Notes: generated by a model from the sequence alone, not told the origin. DNA of 64,000 nt from an uncultured Sphingomonadaceae bacterium (GCA_947493955.1 CANLSQ010000003.1:124001-188000), one strand, 5' to 3'; numbered from the stretch's first letter, positions 48,338 to 58,305 are shown. Numbers and translations: made by a program.

Positions 48338-49285
48338 ATGAAAACGGCTGTTTCTCTTTTTTCTGGTTGCGGTGGGAGCGACCAAGGTCTCCACGACGCT
48401 GGGTTCGAAATTCTATTTGCAAATGATGTGCTAAAATATGCTCGAGATGTGTATCGAGCAAATCTGCCAGAAACCGAATATTCTTTGGATGATGTCTCGA
48501 CCATCAAAAGCTTTCCAAAAGCGGATGTTCTTGTCGGCTGTTACCCTTGCCAAGGATTTAGTCAGGGTGGTAAAAGAGTAGCGGACAACAAACTGAATTT
48601 TCTTTATAGAGAATTTGACAGGGCATTACGCCAAATCAAGCCTAAAGCATTTATCGTAGAAAACGTTTCCGGTATGAAACGCGCCGACAATGTACACCTT
48701 CATCAAAATCAGGTAATTAGATTTCGATTGGCGGGTTATCGGGTGAAATCTCAGATGTTAGACGCACGTCAATTTGGCGTTGCACAACATCGACAGCGGC
48801 TCTTTATCGTTGGAATAAGAAGTGATTTGGGAGCGGAATATGAATTTCCTAACCCCACCCACTATTATGATAAGCCGGTTGAAGGTTTGAAATCCTGTCC
48901 AACTATAAAGGACAAGATTGGAGATATGCCCCTTTGGCCCGAAGGTGAATATGATACTCAAGATTTTCATTGGTACTATTTGTCGAGAAACCGTTACCGT
49001 GGTTGGGATGATCAAGCAAAAACCGTCGTAGCGAACAGTCGCCACGCAAACCTTCATCCAGTAAGTCCCCCCCTAGAGCGGATACATACAGACAAATGGG
49101 TGTTTTCTTCAGATGATCCGGCTCGGCGTCTATCATATCGAGAGTGTTCTAGACTGCAGGGGTTCTCAAACGACTTCGTTTTCCCGGATGGCGTTGGAAT
49201 ACAACAAAAGTATAAAGTGGTTGGAAATGCGGTTCCGCCTCCATTGTTTGAACAAGTGGCTAAGGCGTTGCCAGACGTTTTTTAG
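48338..49285 (+). CDS. DNA (cytosine-5-)-methyltransferase
   Basis: A 315-residue m5C methyltransferase with all core motifs in order: I (SLFSGCGGSDQGLHDAGFE), IV with catalytic Cys71 (LVGCYPCQGFSQGG), VI (IVENVSG), VIII (QFGVAQHRQRLFIVG), IX (RRLSYRECSRLQGF) and X (KVVGNAVPPPL). A short target-recognition region lies between motifs VIII and IX (residues 175-250). It transfers a methyl group from S-adenosylmethionine to cytosine C5 in a specific sequence. Its position right after the nuclease-like gene makes it the likely self-protecting partner. AT-rich codon use suggests transfer. Confidence 0.9.
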   Translation: MKTAVSLFSGCGGSDQGLHDAGFEILFANDVLKYARDVYRANLPETEYSLDDVSTIKSFPKADVLVGCYPCQGFSQGGKRVADNKLNFLYREFDRALRQIKPKAFIVENVSGMKRADNVHLHQNQVIRFRLAGYRVKSQMLDARQFGVAQHRQRLFIVGIRSDLGAEYEFPNPTHYYDKPVEGLKSCPTIKDKIGDMPLWPEGEYDTQDFHWYYLSRNRYRGWDDQAKTVVANSRHANLHPVSPPLERIHTDKWVFSSDDPARRLSYRECSRLQGFSNDFVFPDGVGIQQKYKVVGNAVPPPLFEQVAKALPDVF

Positions 49286-49387
49286 TCTCGCTTCCCCTTC
49301 CACAAATCCAACAGTTGGTCTAAAGCGCTCCCGAACATCGATTCATTCGCTGGAATTCCTGCTCCCCTCCGCCTTTGCTAAAGCTTC

Positions 49388-49403
49388 GGCGGACAGGTCC
49401 GCC
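49388..49403. repeat. Palindrome in the acnA leader
   Basis: GGCGGAC-AG-GTCCGCC is a perfect 7-bp inverted repeat. It is preceded by CTCCGCC...AAGCTTCGGCGGAC, similar in design to an element in the rplK leader (12962-12990). These are probably two members of a small REP-like family. Confidence 0.55.
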
Positions 49404-49436
49404 CGGCAATAAATTTTTATACGGAGCTACGCTTTT

Positions 49437-52115
49437 ATGACAACAACAGGACAAGACTCGCTGGGCACACGCTCGACCCTCTCGGTTAACGGCACCAACT
49501 ATGCCTATTATTCGCTCGCCAAGGCGGCGGCGAAGCTGGGGGATATCGAACGGTTGCCCTACACGCTGAAGGTCTTGCTGGAAAATATGCTGCGCTTTGA
49601 AGATGGCGGCCACACGGTGGCGGCTGGTGATGCGCAGGCGGTGGTTGACTGGCAGAAAGAGGCCAAGTCGACGGCGGAAATTCAATATCGCCCGGCCCGC
49701 GTGCTGATGCAGGATTTTACCGGTGTGCCGGCCGTGGTTGACCTCGCGGCGATGCGCGACGGGATTAAATCGCTCGGCGGTGATGCACAGAAGATCAACC
49801 CGCAGGTGCCGGTGCATCTGGTGATTGACCACTCGGTCATGGTTGATGAATTCGGCACGCCGCAGGCTTTCGAAAATAATGTGGCGCTGGAATATCAGCG
49901 CAATATGGAGCGCTATGAATTTCTGAAATGGGGATCGAAGGCGTTTGACAATTTCTCCGTGGTGCCTCCCGGAACCGGAATCTGCCATCAGGTGAATCTG
50001 GAGAATATCGCGAAAGCCGTCTGGTCCTCGAAAGATCAGAATGGCGAGATGGTCGCCTATCCCGACACCTGTGTCGGCACGGACAGCCATACGACGATGA
50101 TCAACGGTCTGGGCGTGCTCGGCTGGGGCGTGGGCGGGATTGAGGCGGAAGCCGCGATGCTGGGTCAGCCGGTATCGATGCTGATCCCCGAAGTGGTGGG
50201 CTTCAAGCTCACTGGCGAGCTGGCCGAGGGTATTACCGCGACGGACCTTGTTCTCACCTGCGTACAGATGCTGCGCGAAGTGGGCGTGGTCGGGCGCTTT
50301 GTTGAATTTTACGGACCGGGCGTGGCGGCACTGTCGCTGGCGGATCGCGCGACGATCGCAAACATGGCACCGGAATATGGCGCGACCTGCGGTTACTTCC
50401 CGATTGATGACAAGACGCTGGATTATCTGCGCCTGACGGGTCGCAGCGAAGCGGATATTGCTCTGTGTGAAGCCTATAGCAAGGAGCAGGGTTTCTGGCG
50501 CCATGATGACGAGGTTGAGGCGATCTATACCAAGACGCTGGAGCTCGACATGACCAGTGTTGTGCCGTCGCTGTCGGGGCCAAAGCTGCCGCAGCAGCGC
50601 GTGTCGATGGCCGATCTCGACGAGAGCTTTAACAAGGATATTGTCGATGTGTTCAGCAGCACCGAGCCCGACAAGCGGGTGCCGGTGGAAGGCGTGGACC
50701 ATGATCTGGGCCATGGCGATGTGACGATTGCGGCGATTACGTCGTGCACCAACACGTCCAACCCGAGCGTGCTGATCGCCGCCGGTCTGGTCGCGCGCAA
50801 GGCGCGGGAGCGGGGCCTGCAGCGGAAACCTTGGGTGAAATCGTCGCTGGCTCCGGGATCGCAGGTGGTGACGGATTATCTCGACAAGGCGGGGCTGAGT
50901 GCGGATCTTGATGCGCTGGGCTTTAACCTGGTGGGCTATGGTTGCACGACCTGTATCGGTAACTCCGGGCCTTTGCCGGCGCCGATTTCCAAGGCGATTA
51001 ACGACAATGATCTGGTCGCGGCGTCCGTGCTTTCGGGCAACCGCAACTTTGAAGGCCGGGTGTCTCAGGATGTGCGGGCCAATTATCTCGCGAGTCCTCC
51101 ATTAGTGGTGGCCTATGCGCTGAAAGGCACGGTGCGTGAGGATATGTACGAAACGCCGATCGGGCAGGGCAGCGATGGCGAAGATGTCTATCTGCGCGAT
51201 ATCTGGCCGACCAATGATGAGGTCAATGCGGCCATGGGCGGCGCGGTGTCTCGGGAGATGTTCGAGAGCCGCTATGCGGACGTGTACAAGGGCGACGCGG
51301 CCTGGCAGGATATCGACGTGACCGGGGGCGACACCTATCAGTGGCGTGCGGGTAGCACTTACGTGGCCAATCCGCCTTACTTTGATGGCATGACCATGAC
51401 GCCGGAGCCTGTCGGTGACATTATCGATGCCAAGACACTGGCATTATTGGGCGATTCGATCACGACCGACCATATTTCGCCGGCCGGTGCGATCAAGGAA
51501 GACTCGCCAGCCGGTGAGTATCTGCGCGACCATCAGGTGGCCAAGCAGGACTTCAACAGCTACGGCTCCCGCCGCGGAAATCACGATGTCATGATGCGCG
51601 GAACCTTCGCCAACATCCGCATCAAGAACGAAATGGCCGACGGCAAGGAAGGCGGTTACACCAAATATAATGGTGAGATCATGCCCATCTACGACGCCGC
51701 CATGCGCCACAAAGCGGACGGCAATGACCTGGTCGTTATTGGCGGGGAACAATATGGTACCGGCTCGTCGCGCGACTGGGCTGCGAAAGGCACGAACCTG
51801 CTGGGCGTGCGCGCTGTGATCGTGGAAAGCTATGAGCGTATTCACCGCAGCAACCTGGTAGGAATGGGCGTATTGCCGCTGCAATTTGCGGAAGGCGTTG
51901 ATCGCAATAGCCTGAACCTTGATGGCAGTGAGAGCTTCACCATCAAGGGTGTCGCAACGCTGGATCCGCGCCAGACGGTTGAGGTTGAAATGACCCGCGC
52001 TGATGGCTCGACGGAAACATTCGAAACGCTCTGTCGGATCGATACCGCCAACGAGATGGAATATTTCCTCAACGGCGGCATCCTGCATTACGTGCTGCGC
52101 AATCTGGCAGGCTAG
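49437..52115 (+). CDS. acnA: Aconitate hydratase A
   Basis: An 892-residue aconitase of the AcnA/IRP type. The three 4Fe-4S cysteines are seen as one in [17 protein letters not shown] and two in [14 protein letters not shown]. Substrate-binding segments include [16 protein letters not shown]-type [20 protein letters not shown] and [20 protein letters not shown], and the C-terminal swivel domain has [13 protein letters not shown]. It interconverts citrate and isocitrate in the TCA cycle. The gene is monocistronic or shared with the small gene that starts 4 bases after its stop. Confidence 0.97.
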   Translation: MTTTGQDSLGTRSTLSVNGTNYAYYSLAKAAAKLGDIERLPYTLKVLLENMLRFEDGGHTVAAGDAQAVVDWQKEAKSTAEIQYRPARVLMQDFTGVPAVVDLAAMRDGIKSLGGDAQKINPQVPVHLVIDHSVMVDEFGTPQAFENNVALEYQRNMERYEFLKWGSKAFDNFSVVPPGTGICHQVNLENIAKAVWSSKDQNGEMVAYPDTCVGTDSHTTMINGLGVLGWGVGGIEAEAAMLGQPVSMLIPEVVGFKLTGELAEGITATDLVLTCVQMLREVGVVGRFVEFYGPGVAALSLADRATIANMAPEYGATCGYFPIDDKTLDYLRLTGRSEADIALCEAYSKEQGFWRHDDEVEAIYTKTLELDMTSVVPSLSGPKLPQQRVSMADLDESFNKDIVDVFSSTEPDKRVPVEGVDHDLGHGDVTIAAITSCTNTSNPSVLIAAGLVARKARERGLQRKPWVKSSLAPGSQVVTDYLDKAGLSADLDALGFNLVGYGCTTCIGNSGPLPAPISKAINDNDLVAASVLSGNRNFEGRVSQDVRANYLASPPLVVAYALKGTVREDMYETPIGQGSDGEDVYLRDIWPTNDEVNAAMGGAVSREMFESRYADVYKGDAAWQDIDVTGGDTYQWRAGSTYVANPPYFDGMTMTPEPVGDIIDAKTLALLGDSITTDHISPAGAIKEDSPAGEYLRDHQVAKQDFNSYGSRRGNHDVMMRGTFANIRIKNEMADGKEGGYTKYNGEIMPIYDAAMRHKADGNDLVVIGGEQYGTGSSRDWAAKGTNLLGVRAVIVESYERIHRSNLVGMGVLPLQFAEGVDRNSLNLDGSESFTIKGVATLDPRQTVEVEMTRADGSTETFETLCRIDTANEMEYFLNGGILHYVLRNLAG

Positions 52116-52119
52116 AAAT

Positions 52120-52962
52120 ATGGTAGATGAGCGCAACAATGGTTTGAAAACCATTGTTGCGCTCATACTGCTGCTTGCATTCATCGGCATTTCGACGAAT
52201 TCGGTGAACGGACAAGCCAATGTCCATGCACATTCCGACGTTAACACTGAGAGGCAGATTGTAACCGACCGAGCGGAACGTTTCCTGTCTCTGGTGATAA
52301 GCGGCGACAATGAATCCCTTGCAGATGAAGGCCTTGTATCGGGAGAGCTTGCAGAACCAGCGTTTCAGGCGCGAGAGCTGCGCTCGGAAATCGACAAGGT
52401 TATCATGATCTCTACCTCAAAGGCTGTTGCCAGGCGGACGGTGCCTTCTGGCGTTTCCAATGACTATTTCTATCTGCAGAAACCAAAGGATCAATGGCAA
52501 GTATATGCAATCCGATCTTTGGCGCTTCCTGGCTTCATTTGGGAAATGAAACGTGAGATGGCGGGGCGGTCTGATCTTACACCCGATTTGGAAGCAACCT
52601 ATCAGAATATTTTACTTACAACTCTTTCCGATTCCGAATTGCGATCTTGGTTTTACGATCACAAAGCAGAGCTTGAGGAAATGCGTCTGCTGAAACCGGT
52701 ATATGATCGCTCTATGAAAGAATTGGACGTGAATGCTGTTTTCAAGTCAGATCAGCCGCGCGTAAATGAACTGGTTGAAAAGCTACATCTCAACTACGCG
52801 GAACAAAAAGACGATATGTTTGTGGTTAGTATCGGCGGCATATTGGATAATAGCGTTGGCTTTTTGCACGCTGCGCCTGAACACGTTCCGGAAATCTCCA
52901 CGTTCCACTATATTTGGATCGAACCGTTGGGTGATGGGTGGTATCTATATAAAACAACCTGA
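52120..52962 (+). CDS. Hypothetical protein with N-terminal membrane anchor
   Basis: A 280-residue protein from ATG 52120, 4 bases after acnA. An N-terminal hydrophobic helix or signal (LKTIVALILLLAFIGI) precedes an exported domain without recognised family, with VTDRAERFLSLVISGDNESL and a C-terminal GILDNSVGFLHAAPEHVPEI. Codons 3-16 are written within a perfect 19-bp inverted repeat. No function can be proposed beyond a periplasmic location. Confidence 0.55.
   Translation: MVDERNNGLKTIVALILLLAFIGISTNSVNGQANVHAHSDVNTERQIVTDRAERFLSLVISGDNESLADEGLVSGELAEPAFQARELRSEIDKVIMISTSKAVARRTVPSGVSNDYFYLQKPKDQWQVYAIRSLALPGFIWEMKREMAGRSDLTPDLEATYQNILLTTLSDSELRSWFYDHKAELEEMRLLKPVYDRSMKELDVNAVFKSDQPRVNELVEKLHLNYAEQKDDMFVVSIGGILDNSVGFLHAAPEHVPEISTFHYIWIEPLGDGWYLYKTT
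52127..52166. repeat. Perfect 19-bp inverted repeat at the start of the gene after acnA
   Basis: ATGAGCGCAACAATGGTTT (52127-52145) is followed by GA and then its exact reverse complement (52148-52166). The stem starts 12 bases after the acnA stop and would form a very stable hairpin in the mRNA. It has no T-run after it. It could stabilise the acnA 3' end, attenuate the next gene, or hide that gene's translation start region. Confidence 0.85.
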
Positions 52963-53030
52963 CCGGGCGTTGTAGTTCCTGCTTTCGCTGGAATGACGAT
53001 GGTGTTAGCTTCCGTGCATAGGAGAAACCC

Positions 53031-53684
53031 ATGCCCCGACTGCGCGAAATATCTCGGTCTGAAGTGACGGATGATTATGTTCTGAAACTTTATCAGGCCC
53101 TGTTCGGGGATCGCGATCCGGTTGCAGAGCCAGGCACGGCCACGGGCACGCCCGGCAATTGGTGGACTGTTTTTGCGCAAGTTCCCGACGCTTTCAAACA
53201 CACGACCGAGGGCTTTGGATTTTATCGGTCACCTAATCGCAAGCTGGACCCCAAGCTCCGAGAACTTGGCCAGATCCGTGCGGGCTATGCTGTGGGGTCG
53301 CAATTTGTCTATTCGCAGCACAGCAAGGCCATGCGCTTTGAAGGCTTTTCCGAAGAACAGGTTAAAGCCATTCCCAACTGGTCCACGGCAGATTGTTTCA
53401 ATGAAGTCGAACGCGCTGTACTGGCTTATACAGATTGCCTGGTGTTGGAGCGAGGCCGTGTGCCAGACGGTGTTTTTGACGCGCTGAAAAAACATCTCGG
53501 TGAAGTCGAAATCATAGAGCTGACCTACATCACCTGCACCTACATGATGCACGCGGTGATGAGTCGGGCGCTGCGGCTTGAATTTGATGATGTCGATGAG
53601 CGAGTTGTCGAAGTACCCGCACCGGAAGGCGCTACGGCAGATGTCATGGGCATGGTCGACAAACGGAAGGGTACGAGCAAATGA
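53031..53684 (+). CDS. Carboxymuconolactone decarboxylase (AhpD-fold) family protein
   Basis: A 217-residue all-helical protein. The CMD motif region is RELGQIRAGYAVGSQFVYSQ followed by HSKAMRFEGFSEEQVKAIPN and NEVERAVLAYTDCLV. The redox CxxC of AhpD is missing (FVYSQH in its place), so it is more like gamma-carboxymuconolactone decarboxylases than like peroxidase partners. A coupled VOC gene follows with a 4-base overlap, suggesting a two-step catabolic function on an unknown ring-cleavage product. Confidence 0.8.
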   Translation: MPRLREISRSEVTDDYVLKLYQALFGDRDPVAEPGTATGTPGNWWTVFAQVPDAFKHTTEGFGFYRSPNRKLDPKLRELGQIRAGYAVGSQFVYSQHSKAMRFEGFSEEQVKAIPNWSTADCFNEVERAVLAYTDCLVLERGRVPDGVFDALKKHLGEVEIIELTYITCTYMMHAVMSRALRLEFDDVDERVVEVPAPEGATADVMGMVDKRKGTSK

Positions 53685-54211
53685 GCTATCACCATCTTGC
53701 TTTAGCGGCGAAAGACATGGCCGCCATTCATGAATTTTATGAAGGGATTATGGGCTTTGAACTGGTGAAGGTCGAGGTCGCACCCGTCATGGGTGGCGGT
53801 TGGGGCAAGCATTTTTTCTACCGTATGGACGGCAATGACAGCAGGTTTATCGCTTTCTGGGAACTGAACGATACACCGGGTCAGGATGACTACGCTTACG
53901 ATCTCAACGAAGCGGCAAAAACGCCGCAAGGTACCAATCACTACAGCTTTTCGGTAGACACACCTGAAGAGCTGGAGAGTTGGCGCAAGAAATGGAATGC
54001 TGCGGGCCTCGACGTGCTGGAAATTGACCATAATTGGTGTCATTCCGTTTATACCCGCGACCCCAATGGCAATATGGTTGAATTCTGCCTGACAACAGGA
54101 AGCTTTACAGAAGCGGATCGCGAACGGGCTCTGGCTGCGCTGGACGAGCGGGAAATGAAGGCATCTCCACCACCGGCCAAAATGCAACAATGGCTGGCGA
54201 AAGATTCCTGA
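53681..54211 (+). CDS. VOC-family dioxygenase/glyoxalase-like protein
   Basis: A 176-residue protein coupled to the CMD-family gene (ATGA). It reads SYHHLALAAKDMAAIHEFYE with the first putative metal ligand His at 3-4, then RDPNGNMVEFCLTTG near residue 126, a terminal Glu ligand of VOC enzymes. The HYSFSVDTPEELESWRKK segment supplies a middle His. It may be an extradiol-like dioxygenase or isomerase. It is convergent with the permease gene, with 8 bases between. Confidence 0.78.
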   Translation: MSYHHLALAAKDMAAIHEFYEGIMGFELVKVEVAPVMGGGWGKHFFYRMDGNDSRFIAFWELNDTPGQDDYAYDLNEAAKTPQGTNHYSFSVDTPEELESWRKKWNAAGLDVLEIDHNWCHSVYTRDPNGNMVEFCLTTGSFTEADRERALAALDEREMKASPPPAKMQQWLAKDS

Positions 54212-54219
54212 CGGCCGCC

Positions 54220-55002
54220 TTAGAACAGCTTGAACAAAGCAAAGCCCGCCGCGACACCGAGTAGCAGGATCACAAAACCACGCCATATCGGTTCCGATAC
54301 ACTACCGAAAAATTTCGCACCCAAATGATTGCCGCCGATCATCAACGGACAGGCCAGCGCGCTGAGTATCAGAACCTCTCCATCGATCATTCCGCGGCAG
54401 AACGCGATCACAGTTGCCACGGTGGCGGCAGCAAAGAATATTGTGATCATTGATCCCCTTGCGACAATGGGAGGCACCCCTTTTCGAACGAAATGGAGAA
54501 TGACGGGAGGCCCCGGCATCGCGGCAAAACCATTGAGCAAGCCCGACATGCTGCCGACCAACAGGATATGCAGCGGTGCTTCGTTGAGCTGTGGCGGACG
54601 TTTCATCATGAATGCAAGGAAACTGCCAATCGCAATGGTTGTGATAATCAGCCTGGCGATATCTGTACTGACAATATCGAGCATCCAAAGGCCGGCGGGG
54701 GTGAACAGACAGGACAGGGCTGCGATTTTTGCCACCATCGGAATATTGATGACTTTTACGGCCGGACGGATGCCGAAAGGTCCGATAACCAATTGCATCA
54801 ATATCGCCATGACCACCGCGGTAACAGGCGGTGCGACCAGACTGACCAAGGGCACAGCGAGTATCGCATAACCGAAGCCAGTCAAACCGCGGAAAAAGGC
54901 CGCTCCAAAGACGATGAAGCAGACTATTGAAAAGGACAAAAGGGATAGGCCGATATGGGCGTTCAGCCAGATATTGGCCCAATCATTGGCAGCGTTGATC
55001 AT
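54220..55002 (-). CDS. TauE/SafE (TSUP) family permease
   Basis: A 260-residue membrane protein with about eight hydrophobic helices. TSUP-family repeats are seen at GAAFFRGLTGFGYAILAVPL (first half) and VGSMSGLLNGFAAMPGPPVI (second half), each with the Gly/Pro-rich turn of the family. Members export sulfite, sulfoacetate or similar anions. The substrate cannot be assigned here. It reads away from a TetR gene on the same strand, 71 bases downstream of it. Confidence 0.85.
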   Translation of the reverse strand: MINAANDWANIWLNAHIGLSLLSFSIVCFIVFGAAFFRGLTGFGYAILAVPLVSLVAPPVTAVVMAILMQLVIGPFGIRPAVKVINIPMVAKIAALSCLFTPAGLWMLDIVSTDIARLIITTIAIGSFLAFMMKRPPQLNEAPLHILLVGSMSGLLNGFAAMPGPPVILHFVRKGVPPIVARGSMITIFFAAATVATVIAFCRGMIDGEVLILSALACPLMIGGNHLGAKFFGSVSEPIWRGFVILLLGVAAGFALFKLF

Positions 55003-55072
55003 GCAGGCTCTTTGCCGATTTCACGGGATAGAGCAATAGGTCATTCCCATAGCTATGGCAGTGGCAGGCACT

Positions 55073-55711
55073 TCAGCCGGCGATATGGAGTTTCGTCTTT
55101 TTCGGTGCCTCTTCATTATGCGCTTTCAGGCCCGTCAGGATCGTGTCTATGACCTGGCGCAGACGGTCTTCATCGGCAAGGTGCATCATGTTCATCATCA
55201 AGTTGGGATTGCAGAAAGGCTGCACCATCGTGTTGACGAGCGAAACAATCTTGTCGAGTTCAAGGCCCTCAAAATAGCCTTCTTCCATCGCTTCAGCGAG
55301 AATGATTGCCATATAGTGGTCTGTCAGATCGACATAGCCCCGGATCACTTCAAAATGCTGGTCGCCCAGTTCCATATAGGACCGGAACAGATCGGGGTCT
55401 TCCTCAAAACGGGTTCGCTTGATGGTCAGACGTCGTGCAAAAAACTCGTAAAGTTTTTGCTTTGCAGGCATGTCAGCCTCGATCAGATCTTCTATAATCG
55501 TAATCAGTTCTGCAAACCAGCGACCTGCCATGGCCTCGGCCAGTTCGTCTTTGTTTTCAAAGAAACGATAGACGTTGGACTGGGACATTCCGGCTTCAGC
55601 AGCCAGATCTGTGATAGTGAAGTTGATCGCGCCGCGTTCGCGGATAATCACTTCCGCTGTTTGGATCAATTTTTCTCGGCCGGCTTCAATATCGGTTTCG
55701 GGACGGGGCAT
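55073..55711 (-). CDS. TetR-family transcriptional regulator
   Basis: A 212-residue repressor from ATG 55711 (GGAG upstream). The HTH is AINFTITDLAAEAGMSQSNV with YRFFENKDELAEAMAGRW. The C-terminal region resembles AcrR/RutR-type ligand-binding domains. It is likely to control the permease gene downstream, the divergent DUF389 gene, or both. An imperfect ATCT...AGAT dyad (55738-55754) lies 27 bases before its start. Confidence 0.85.
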   Translation of the reverse strand: MPRPETDIEAGREKLIQTAEVIIRERGAINFTITDLAAEAGMSQSNVYRFFENKDELAEAMAGRWFAELITIIEDLIEADMPAKQKLYEFFARRLTIKRTRFEEDPDLFRSYMELGDQHFEVIRGYVDLTDHYMAIILAEAMEEGYFEGLELDKIVSLVNTMVQPFCNPNLMMNMMHLADEDRLRQVIDTILTGLKAHNEEAPKKTKLHIAG

Positions 55712-55867
55712 CGGAAATCTCCTGCTTGGCTCCACGTATCTGTAGTATATAGATGAGACGGTTTTATGATAAAAGATATTTTTTTTTATTTTTCAATTAC
55801 CCGCAACGTAATGGCCTGATGTCGTTTCTATATTGTCGTCGCTGCTGCCGACGGACTATAGAAAACC

Positions 55868-57442
55868 ATGACTGAAAATTCGCAAGCAGAGGCAAACTCG
55901 CCCGCATCTGAACCGGAAAAAGAGCCCGGCCCTTTCCAACCGGTAACCGGAAGCATCCTGCTATTCCGTCGCTGGTGGAAAGTTGTCGTATGTTCCGGCG
56001 TGGATCAGCCGGCCGTTATCGCCAAGGTCAAAGAAGATAGCTATTTCAACCCGCGCTACGCATTTATGACCTGTATGTCGGCCGGTATCGCGATATTGGG
56101 CTTGCTGCTATCATCTCCAGCGGTTGTTATTGGAGCCATGCTGCTGTCCCCGCTTATGGGACCGATTATGGGCGCGGGGTTCGCGCTTGCCATTGGCGAT
56201 TATGCCTGGCTGAAGGGAAGCGCAAAGGCACTGATTCTTGGGACTTTGGTGGCGGTCCTGTTTGCTGCCCTGGTGGTCGCGCTGTCGCCGTTGCAGACGG
56301 TGACTACCGAAATCGCGTCTCGCACGCGGCCTAATTTGTTTGACCTTGCGGTCGCGCTATTTTCTGCACTGGCTGGCGCCTATGCGATGATTCGCGGGCG
56401 CATGGGCACGATTGTGGGTGTGGCGATCGCAACTGCATTAATGCCGCCTTTGGCCGTGGTGGGTTTTGGCCTGGCGACGCTCAACATGTCGGTATTCGGT
56501 GGTTCGCTATTGCTGTTTTTCACCAACTTGATGACGATAGCCCTTACTGCTGCCGGTATGGCGCGGCTCTATGGTTTTCGCTCCAGCTTGTCTGAGCGGC
56601 AGTCGCAGTTTCAGATCGGTGCTATGGTGATCATATTTGTGGGACTGGCTATCCCGCTTGGCTATTCGCTGCAGCAGATTGCATGGGAAGCGAATGTTTC
56701 GCGTCAGGCCAATGGCTATATCAAGGATCAGTTTGGCAGTCGTGCAAGGGTTTCACAGATTGACATTGACTGGGATGCCGAGCCGATTCTGGTGAGTGCA
56801 TCTGTTTTTACGCCAAAAATTGTCGGTGATGCGGAGCAGCAAAGCGCCCGTGTGTTAAGCCGCACCTTCAATCGTCCGATTGATGTAGCGATCGAGCAAT
56901 ATCGGGTGGAAACCGGAAGCGATGCCATGACGGCCGAACTCACCGCCGCACGTGCCCAACAACAGGCACAGGAGGCCGAAATCCGGGTCGTCAAATTGCG
57001 TGAAAATCTGGCGTTGGTCGCTGGAGTATCGGTCGATGACGTGACAATTGACACGACAAAGCGCCGCGCCATCGTATCAGCGAAACCGCTGCAAGGGGCC
57101 ACACTTGATACTTATTACGCATTGGAAAAGCGGATCGCAGATCAGGCCAAGGACTGGGCAATCGAGATCAAGCCTCCGGCGGTGACGCTACCATCTCTGC
57201 AGGTGACAGACGGCGCAATTACCGAAAAATCAACTGCGCAGCTTCCCTTGATTGGTTGGGCCGCTGCGCGTGTCCAGTTGCCAATGGGGGCCTATGGATC
57301 ATCCAATGATATCGAGGTTGCGCGAAAAACACTCTTTGATGCCCATGCAACGACCATCAGTGCCGCCGGACCAGGCGATGCGGCTGGAACCGTGCGTCTT
57401 CGCTGGTTGTCGCCTCAAGAGACGGCACAAGCCTCAGAGTAG
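55868..57442 (+). CDS. DUF389 family membrane protein
   Basis: A 524-residue protein. The DUF389 core (residues ~55-240) includes YAFMTCMSAGIAILGLLLSS, AVVIGAMLLSPLMGPIMGAG, a loop with LSPLQTVTTEIASRTRPNLF and the TALMPPLAVVGFGLATLNMS helix. The C-terminal ~250 residues form a soluble region with a coiled-coil stretch (ELTAARAQQQAQEAEIRVVK). The family is widespread and of unknown function; a role in channel or envelope stress has not been shown. Divergent from tetR. Confidence 0.85.
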   Translation: MTENSQAEANSPASEPEKEPGPFQPVTGSILLFRRWWKVVVCSGVDQPAVIAKVKEDSYFNPRYAFMTCMSAGIAILGLLLSSPAVVIGAMLLSPLMGPIMGAGFALAIGDYAWLKGSAKALILGTLVAVLFAALVVALSPLQTVTTEIASRTRPNLFDLAVALFSALAGAYAMIRGRMGTIVGVAIATALMPPLAVVGFGLATLNMSVFGGSLLLFFTNLMTIALTAAGMARLYGFRSSLSERQSQFQIGAMVIIFVGLAIPLGYSLQQIAWEANVSRQANGYIKDQFGSRARVSQIDIDWDAEPILVSASVFTPKIVGDAEQQSARVLSRTFNRPIDVAIEQYRVETGSDAMTAELTAARAQQQAQEAEIRVVKLRENLALVAGVSVDDVTIDTTKRRAIVSAKPLQGATLDTYYALEKRIADQAKDWAIEIKPPAVTLPSLQVTDGAITEKSTAQLPLIGWAAARVQLPMGAYGSSNDIEVARKTLFDAHATTISAAGPGDAAGTVRLRWLSPQETAQASE

Positions 57443-57476
57443 CTTTTAGCCTGCTGTGTGACGGTGCGGTGCGTGA

Positions 57477-57908
57477 CTATCCTGGCTGTACAATGGCTGG
57501 AGATGTGCTGGCGTCTGTGACGCTGAAATAAGGGATTGCAATTGCGTAACCACCGAGCCCCAGCATGACAAGCAAAGTCAGAATTGTACCGACCGTCCGG
57601 CCTTTGCCAAGCTTGCCGCCATCCATACCAAGGCCGTGAGCAACGCGCCCAAGCATATATAATCCGCCGACAATCCAGAGCCAGGTAGGAGAACCGCTAG
57701 CCAGCTCTATGATAGCGATCAGGATCAATACAATGGGCAGGCTCTCACCGTAATTGGCGTGCGCACGCATGCGGCGGATGACCTTTTCATTGCCGCCGTC
57801 ACCAACGCTGACTTTTTCTGACGTACGGACCTGTCCGACCCGAATCATCAACCAGATGTTGACCAGCGCGGCCGCGCCGGCAATCGTGAGAGTTATTGGC
57901 AAAATCAT
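57477..57908 (-). CDS. MAPEG-family membrane protein
   Basis: A 143-residue protein from ATG 57908, with four hydrophobic helices. The conserved pattern MRAHANYGESLPIVLILIAI (arginine and asparagine of the MAPEG signature) and LYMLGRVAHGLGM are present. Relatives are glutathione-dependent enzymes in eicosanoid and detoxification metabolism. In bacteria they are small inner-membrane proteins with glutathione-transferase-like activity in a few cases. It is convergent with the DUF389 gene. Confidence 0.88.
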   Translation of the reverse strand: MILPITLTIAGAAALVNIWLMIRVGQVRTSEKVSVGDGGNEKVIRRMRAHANYGESLPIVLILIAIIELASGSPTWLWIVGGLYMLGRVAHGLGMDGGKLGKGRTVGTILTLLVMLGLGGYAIAIPYFSVTDASTSPAIVQPG

Positions 57909-58125
57909 GGTTTCCCCCAAGAGCTTTGTGAATTTATCCGCTGCCTATAGAAGCACAATGCTTGCAACGCACAGGAAAATCGTTATAGCCGCCCCTTCGC
58001 GTGCAATTGGCTATCGCATGAGTCGGGTGATTCTCTTTGTTTTGCAGAGGTTCGCTTGCTCAAAACGGGTATTTGGCTTATTGCACACATATAAGAAATT
58101 TGAAATTTAACGAACAGGCTTAGCA

Positions 58126-58305
58126 ATGGCTGTCCCTAAACGAAAAACTACGCCGTCCAAGCGCGGAATGCGCCGTTCTCATGATGCTTTGAAGGTCGAA
58201 GCCTATCAGGAATGTCCCAATTGCGGTGAATTGAAGCGCCCTCACCATATGTGCGGGGCTTGCGGTCATTATAATGGCCGTGAAGTAATGGCTGTCGATC
58301 TATAG
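58126..58305 (+). CDS. rpmF: 50S ribosomal protein L32
   Basis: A 59-residue protein, short enough to be missed by length filters. It reads [20 protein letters not shown] and then the four-cysteine zinc ribbon [20 protein letters not shown]. It precedes plsX and fabH, a very common bacterial arrangement that links ribosome and membrane-lipid synthesis. It lies in the 57909-58366 interval, otherwise promoter region. Confidence 0.97.
   Translation: MAVPKRKTTPSKRGMRRSHDALKVEAYQECPNCGELKRPHHMCGACGHYNGREVMAVDL

Noticed and set aside
49320-50714. A 464-residue open frame antisense to the first half of acnA
   Set aside because: The aconitase is intact on the other strand. The antisense translation is rich in His, Arg and Gln, a compositional by-product of the third-position bias in acnA.
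51444-52310. A 288-residue open frame antisense to the end of acnA
   Set aside because: It spans the acnA end and the next gene start, has no ribosome site and no recognisable domain.
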